Translations under genes and position numbers: made by a program
Notes under the pieces: generated by a model
Told to the model about the DNA's origin: nothing
Database searches by the model: none
Seen by the model: only the letters and a program-made list of their open reading frames with translations
In this document: positions 5,818 to 7,957 of the stretch, one piece after another
How positions within the stretch are numbered: position 1 is the stretch's first letter
Layout: every line of letters starts with the position of its first letter
Source: an uncultured Eubacteriales bacterium
GTDB lineage: Bacteria > Bacillota > Clostridia > Peptostreptococcales > Anaerovoracaceae
Length of the DNA stretch: 7,957 nt
Direction: 5' to 3'
Assembly (NCBI GenBank): GCA_910583765.1
Contig: CAJTYS010000082.1
Span: 1 to 7,957 of the forward strand

Positions 5818-6401
5818 ATCGCAGGCAAGGGCACGTGTGTAGTGGGCATCTGCGGGAAAAGAGATGGAAGGTTTCTTTTTTTTACTCGCACGATGCCAAG
5901 GAGAGAATTCAGATGCTTTTTTTCATCTATTAGATAGGTGGAGGTGAATTCTTTAAGAGTCTTTCTGACATAGGACTCATCCGCTTCGATGCTAAGGCCT
6001 CTGTCGTTAGAACCGTAAGCATTGGATAAAGCCTTGTGTAGTTCCTGCCAAGTCCATGGCACATAAGCATTGGACCCATTGGCTGCTTGCTGTAGCGGAT
6101 GCAAGGCAAGATAAGACAAGATCGCTTCTCTAGTGGTGATAAATGACAGCAACAGGTCAGGAAGAGACGCATATTTGGATTCTTCGATTTTATTGAGCAT
6201 GTTGGTGAAGGTGCGAAGACCTGGAGACGTCGGCTTTGCCTGCTCGTATGCTTTATGGAACTGGCTTGGCCGTAGGGAATGGTCGTCTTTCCAGGCGATC
6301 AGGAATTCACTAGCGGCATGGAGGCGTACGCTGTTAGGAAACAAAAAGCTGTGATAAACAGTCATTCGAAGATGATAGTTGTGGAATTGATAAACATGCA
6401 T
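5814..6401 (-). CDS. Unknown protein with winged-helix-like region, likely N-terminal part of a frameshifted gene (195 aa)
   Basis: The ATG at 6401 has AAAGGCGGGG (6411-6420) 9 nt upstream and a plausible promoter at 6439-6467. There is no signal peptide or membrane segment. Residues about 115-160 (TWQELHKAL...ESYVRKTLKEF...YLID) have the helix-helix-recognition helix layout of a winged helix-turn-helix, suggesting DNA binding, for example a replication initiator or regulator; this is inference from pattern only. The last 33 residues (after K162) are low in conserved-looking features and include a Pro-rich end. They are the part that would be replaced if a -1 shift occurs at 5922-5916. Neighbouring control sequences and the DUF927 gene downstream would fit a replication role. 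Confidence 0.75.
   Translation of the reverse strand: MHVYQFHNYHLRMTVYHSFLFPNSVRLHAASEFLIAWKDDHSLRPSQFHKAYEQAKPTSPGLRTFTNMLNKIEESKYASLPDLLLSFITTREAILSYLALHPLQQAANGSNAYVPWTWQELHKALSNAYGSNDRGLSIEADESYVRKTLKEFTSTYLIDEKKHLNSLLGIVRVKKRNLPSLFPQMPTTHVPLPAM
5876..5924 (-). other. Candidate -1 frameshift region with two A runs
   Basis: On the - strand the 5814-6401 ORF reads GAA AAA AAG at 5924-5916, which contains the heptamer A_AAA_AAG (5922-5916) in the correct phase for -1 slippage, the same heptamer used in E. coli dnaX. Further on there is a run of eight A (5883-5876) with GTA AAA AAA AGA phasing. Both lie inside the window where the two frames are open together (5922-5814). A -1 slip at either, or one extra A in the mRNA, joins the ORFs. 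No convincing upstream anti-Shine-Dalgarno stimulator or downstream hairpin is visible, so a real single-base deletion or a sequencing error in a homopolymer is equally possible. Confidence 0.5.
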
Positions 6402-6438
6402 GGTCTTGATCCCCGCCTTTCATGTCAGCCATGCCTAT

Positions 6439-6467
6439 ATATTACCTTGATTAATTGATTTGTTCAA
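6439..6467 (-). promoter_or_regulatory. Candidate sigma-A-type promoter for the 6401 gene
   Basis: On the - strand TTGAAC (6467-6462) is followed after exactly 17 bp by TAATAT (6444-6439), each matching four of six consensus bases. The start codon lies 37 bp further down with a good ribosome binding site between. It is the best promoter-like pair in the 6402-6562 gap and lies just inside the inverted repeat at 6477-6553. Confidence 0.45.
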
Positions 6468-6476
6468 GTTGCCATC

Positions 6477-6553
6477 CCCGTTTTCCCGTAAAAAAAGAAC
6501 ATGGTTGTGTTTTACATTATTTTAACATGGCTATTTTGTGACGGGATTTCGGG
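6477..6553. repeat. Interrupted inverted repeat CCCGTTTTCCCGT ... ACGGGATTTCGGG
   Basis: CCCGTTTTCCCGT (6477-6489) is the inverse of ACGGGATTTCGGG (6541-6553) except for three central bases. Each arm itself contains two CCCG/CGGG copies. The 51-bp interior is A/T-rich and holds two direct AACATGG copies 26 bp apart (6498-6504, 6524-6530). It lies directly upstream of the candidate promoter, so an operator for a dimeric regulator, or an origin with iteron-like sites, are both possible. Confidence 0.5.
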
Positions 6554-6562
6554 AAAAGCATG

Positions 6563-6599
6563 AGCAGGGGCTGTTTCCTTTATTGAAACAGCCCCTGCT
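6563..6599 (-). terminator. Strong 15-bp hairpin ending the small-gene cluster
   Basis: AGCAGGGGCTGTTTC (6563-6577) and GAAACAGCCCCTGCT (6585-6599) are perfectly complementary, with a 7-nt loop. The hairpin starts about 30 nt after the stop of the 42-residue gene. On the - strand it is followed by CATGCTTTTCCC, a poor T tract, so it may act as a moderate terminator or mRNA-stabilising structure. Confidence 0.65.
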
Positions 6600-6630
6600 G
6601 GTAATATGGCTCCGTACTTGACAAACAAGC

Positions 6631-6759
6631 TTATTTACGTTTTTTCTTCACAGATTTTGAACCCTTGACAATCGCATAAAGCCCTACTGTGCCAGTCACG
6701 CCTTCTGTGAAAGCTAGAAGCGTTTCACTTGCGGCAACTGCTAACGCAGGTAAGATCAT
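6631..6759 (-). CDS. 42-residue peptide with Lys/Arg-rich tail
   Basis: Translation gives MILPALAVAASETLLAFTEG, then a Gly/Val-rich stretch through LYAIVKG, and a C-terminal KSVKKKRK tail. The ATG at 6759 has an excellent ribosome binding site (AAGGGGG, about 6 nt upstream) that lies at the end of the 31-residue gene, only 4 bp away, so the two are translated together. The body is hydrophobic or amphipathic with acidic residues at 12 and 19, and the tail is strongly basic, so membrane association is plausible. The family is unknown to me. The pattern could suit a leaderless bacteriocin-like peptide, a type I toxin or a small membrane adaptor, but none is supported further. The hairpin at 6563-6599 ends the unit. 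Confidence 0.65.
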   Translation of the reverse strand: MILPALAVAASETLLAFTEGVTGTVGLYAIVKGSKSVKKKRK

Positions 6760-6763
6760 ATGA

Positions 6764-6859
6764 TTACCCCCTTTCTTTTGCTATATGTTTATGGATGGAT
6801 TCTTCCAATCCAATCAAGGTAATGCCGAAACAGGCACCTGCTATATAATATTGAATCAC
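6764..6859 (-). CDS. 31-residue predicted membrane peptide, GTG start
   Basis: A GTG at 6859 follows AAGGAGGTG with 7-nt spacing, one of the best ribosome binding sites in the window. That site lies inside the last codons of the 120-residue gene, whose stop is one base before this start. The peptide has a hydrophobic segment (about residues 2-18, including IQYYIAGACFGITLIGL) and a polar, charged C-terminus (EESIHKHIAKERG). It would be a single-pass membrane peptide. No family is recognised. The ribosome binding site and the contiguous packing with both neighbours are the main evidence that it is real. Confidence 0.65.
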   Translation of the reverse strand: MIQYYIAGACFGITLIGLEESIHKHIAKERG

Positions 6860-6860
6860 T

Positions 6861-7223
6861 TTATTTCACCTCCTTTTTCCATTGCGGTCTGGTACAGATA
6901 ATAGAAAAATCGGAGCCACAGAGAAAGAGCGTTTCGGTCCATGTCCATTCAGGCCGAGGGCTTCTTTCAGATAAAAGTGTTTCCTGATATTCTGGGAGAG
7001 CTTCGTTTAGATGATATTGCCGCAGCAACTTCTGATATTGCTGCGTATCTAAAGAAGAATCATCCGTGAAAGCTGCGATAAAACCTCCCAGTTCCATATC
7101 GACATTGCGTTCTTCGCCATAATAAAAGCAAAGAATGTCAATCAGCTCTTGAATCCGTTGTTTGATCTCAAACGCAACATAGAAGTCTTGAAGCTGTTCT
7201 TCTTTCCATATTTTTCTGTACAT
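6861..7223 (-). CDS. Unknown cytoplasmic protein (120 aa)
   Basis: The start at 7223 follows AAAGAGGTG (7228-7236). There is a probable amphipathic helix at about residues 7-36, an acidic middle, and a tryptophan-rich end (PEWTWTETLFLCGSDF, then RPQWKK). No signal peptide is visible and I recognise no domain. It begins 19 bp after the DUF1643-like gene and ends 1 bp before the 31-residue gene, so it is the second member of a four-gene unit. The tight packing suggests the protein acts with its neighbours, but nothing here defines how. Confidence 0.75.
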   Translation of the reverse strand: MYRKIWKEEQLQDFYVAFEIKQRIQELIDILCFYYGEERNVDMELGGFIAAFTDDSSLDTQQYQKLLRQYHLNEALPEYQETLLSERSPRPEWTWTETLFLCGSDFSIICTRPQWKKEVK

Positions 7224-7242
7224 GTTTCACCTCTTTCTTGTC

Positions 7243-7953
7243 CTATGCTTTGTAAATTAACTTTGGTTTCGTTTTGGCTGTTGGTGTGTTTTTCTCTTTC
7301 GGCTTCTCCGGTTCTTTGGCCCTTTTAGGCTCTTTTGTTTCACTGTTGCCAGTGGACAGCGGAGGGGTGGGCTTTTTAGGGAACGTGTACTTGATCAAAT
7401 CCCAAGGCTCTGATTTATGACGGATTCCCATGTAAAGAACATGAGGTGTTTCCTGGCGTTCATTGTCCATGCGCGGGGCGGTGATTTGATAAAGGTGACC
7501 TTCCTTGTTATACTGGGAAAAAAGCTTCGCAAACAGCGTTTTGCTGTGATTGCAGGCTTTGCAGGTCATCATGGAATTGCCCCAGGCCACGATCACCTTG
7601 TAAGAAGGAAAGCTTTTCTCCTTCATGATGTTTTCGATGTACTCAAAATTGGCCTTGTCCACTTCCAGCCCTTTGGCGGACAGCCGGGCCTTGCAGACCT
7701 TTGAAAATAGATTGACAATACGAACGGTGCGCAGTTCCAATTCTTCCATTTTGGACAGAATGTGCAGGGTGGTCGTGTCCAATTTATATCCGTTTTCTGT
7801 TGTCACAGTGGGATACATTCCGATCAACACGGCGTCATCCCCTTTAATGGGTTGATTGTCTTGATTCAATAATTCCTTGCGGATTTCATAAGTGTGCTGA
7901 TTATCATCACTGGAAACAATCGTGGTGCGGATAATCGTGGTTTTTTCTTTCAT
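7243..7953 (-). CDS. DUF1643-like protein with Pro/Lys-rich tail (236 aa; 5' end may extend beyond the window)
   Basis: Residues about 41-165 resemble DUF1643, a bacterial family of unknown function: AVLIGMYP at the position of the family's short hydrophobic NPS-type strand, LDTTTL (58-63), RIVNLF (78-83) and VIVAWGN (120-126). The equivalents of the family's Asn-Leu-Phe and Ala-Trp-Gly signatures are visible, but the usual NPST is not, so the assignment is moderate. Residues about 192-236 are a low-complexity Pro/Lys/Glu-rich tail. A CKAC pair (131-134) follows the AWG motif. The ATG at 7953 is four bases from the window edge, so its ribosome binding site is not visible and the gene could begin further upstream. 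It heads the cluster that continues into 7223-6631. Confidence 0.6.
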   Translation of the reverse strand: MKEKTTIIRTTIVSSDDNQHTYEIRKELLNQDNQPIKGDDAVLIGMYPTVTTENGYKLDTTTLHILSKMEELELRTVRIVNLFSKVCKARLSAKGLEVDKANFEYIENIMKEKSFPSYKVIVAWGNSMMTCKACNHSKTLFAKLFSQYNKEGHLYQITAPRMDNERQETPHVLYMGIRHKSEPWDLIKYTFPKKPTPPLSTGNSETKEPKRAKEPEKPKEKNTPTAKTKPKLIYKA

Positions 7954-7957
7954 GATG

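Overview
The window looks like part of an integrated mobile genetic element (integrative/conjugative element, integrated plasmid or phage-like element) from a low-to-moderate GC Gram-positive bacterium, most likely Bacillota of the order Bacillales. This rests on strong AGGAGG-type ribosome binding sites, ATG/GTG starts, tightly packed and overlapping genes, a tyrosine recombinase of the Tn916/phage type, a DUF927 P-loop protein and a DUF960 protein. No tRNA, rRNA, CRISPR array, IS element or identifiable att site is visible.

Left part (1-1650, + strand): a small predicted lipoprotein gene (51-287); a strong rho-independent terminator (376-422); then a three-gene overlapping cluster made of a 30-residue ORF (450-542), a 257-residue protein built of ten 23-residue-type repeats (539-1312) and a DUF960 protein (1300-1614). 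It is closed by a hairpin (1622-1650) that lies between this cluster and the convergent integrase gene.

Middle part (1682-5307, - strand): DUF927 P-loop NTPase (3269-5053), then a 92-residue basic protein (2976-3254), then a tyrosine integrase (1682-2887), all in one direction. The first two are 14 bp apart. A non-coding AT-rich stretch (5060-5307) precedes them and carries a 14-bp perfect palindrome and an imperfect dyad that may be regulatory or origin-like.

Right part (5308-7957, - strand): a tight cluster reading DUF1643-like protein (7243-7953), 120-residue unknown (6861-7223), 31-residue membrane-like peptide (6764-6859) and 42-residue basic-tailed peptide (6631-6759). It ends in a 15-bp perfect hairpin (6563-6599). 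Next comes a control region with an interrupted inverted repeat and a plausible promoter. After it lie two overlapping ORFs (5814-6401 and 5308-5817) that may be one protein of about 364 residues joined by a -1 frameshift at A-rich slippery sequence.

How the parts may work together (inference): the integrase moves the element, the DUF927 NTPase and the wHTH-like split protein could serve replication or its control, and the small-protein cluster is accessory. The most interesting items are the apparent split gene with an A_AAA_AAG heptamer, the repeat protein whose leader contains a complete terminator, and the pair of tiny genes at 6631-6859 that are easily missed.
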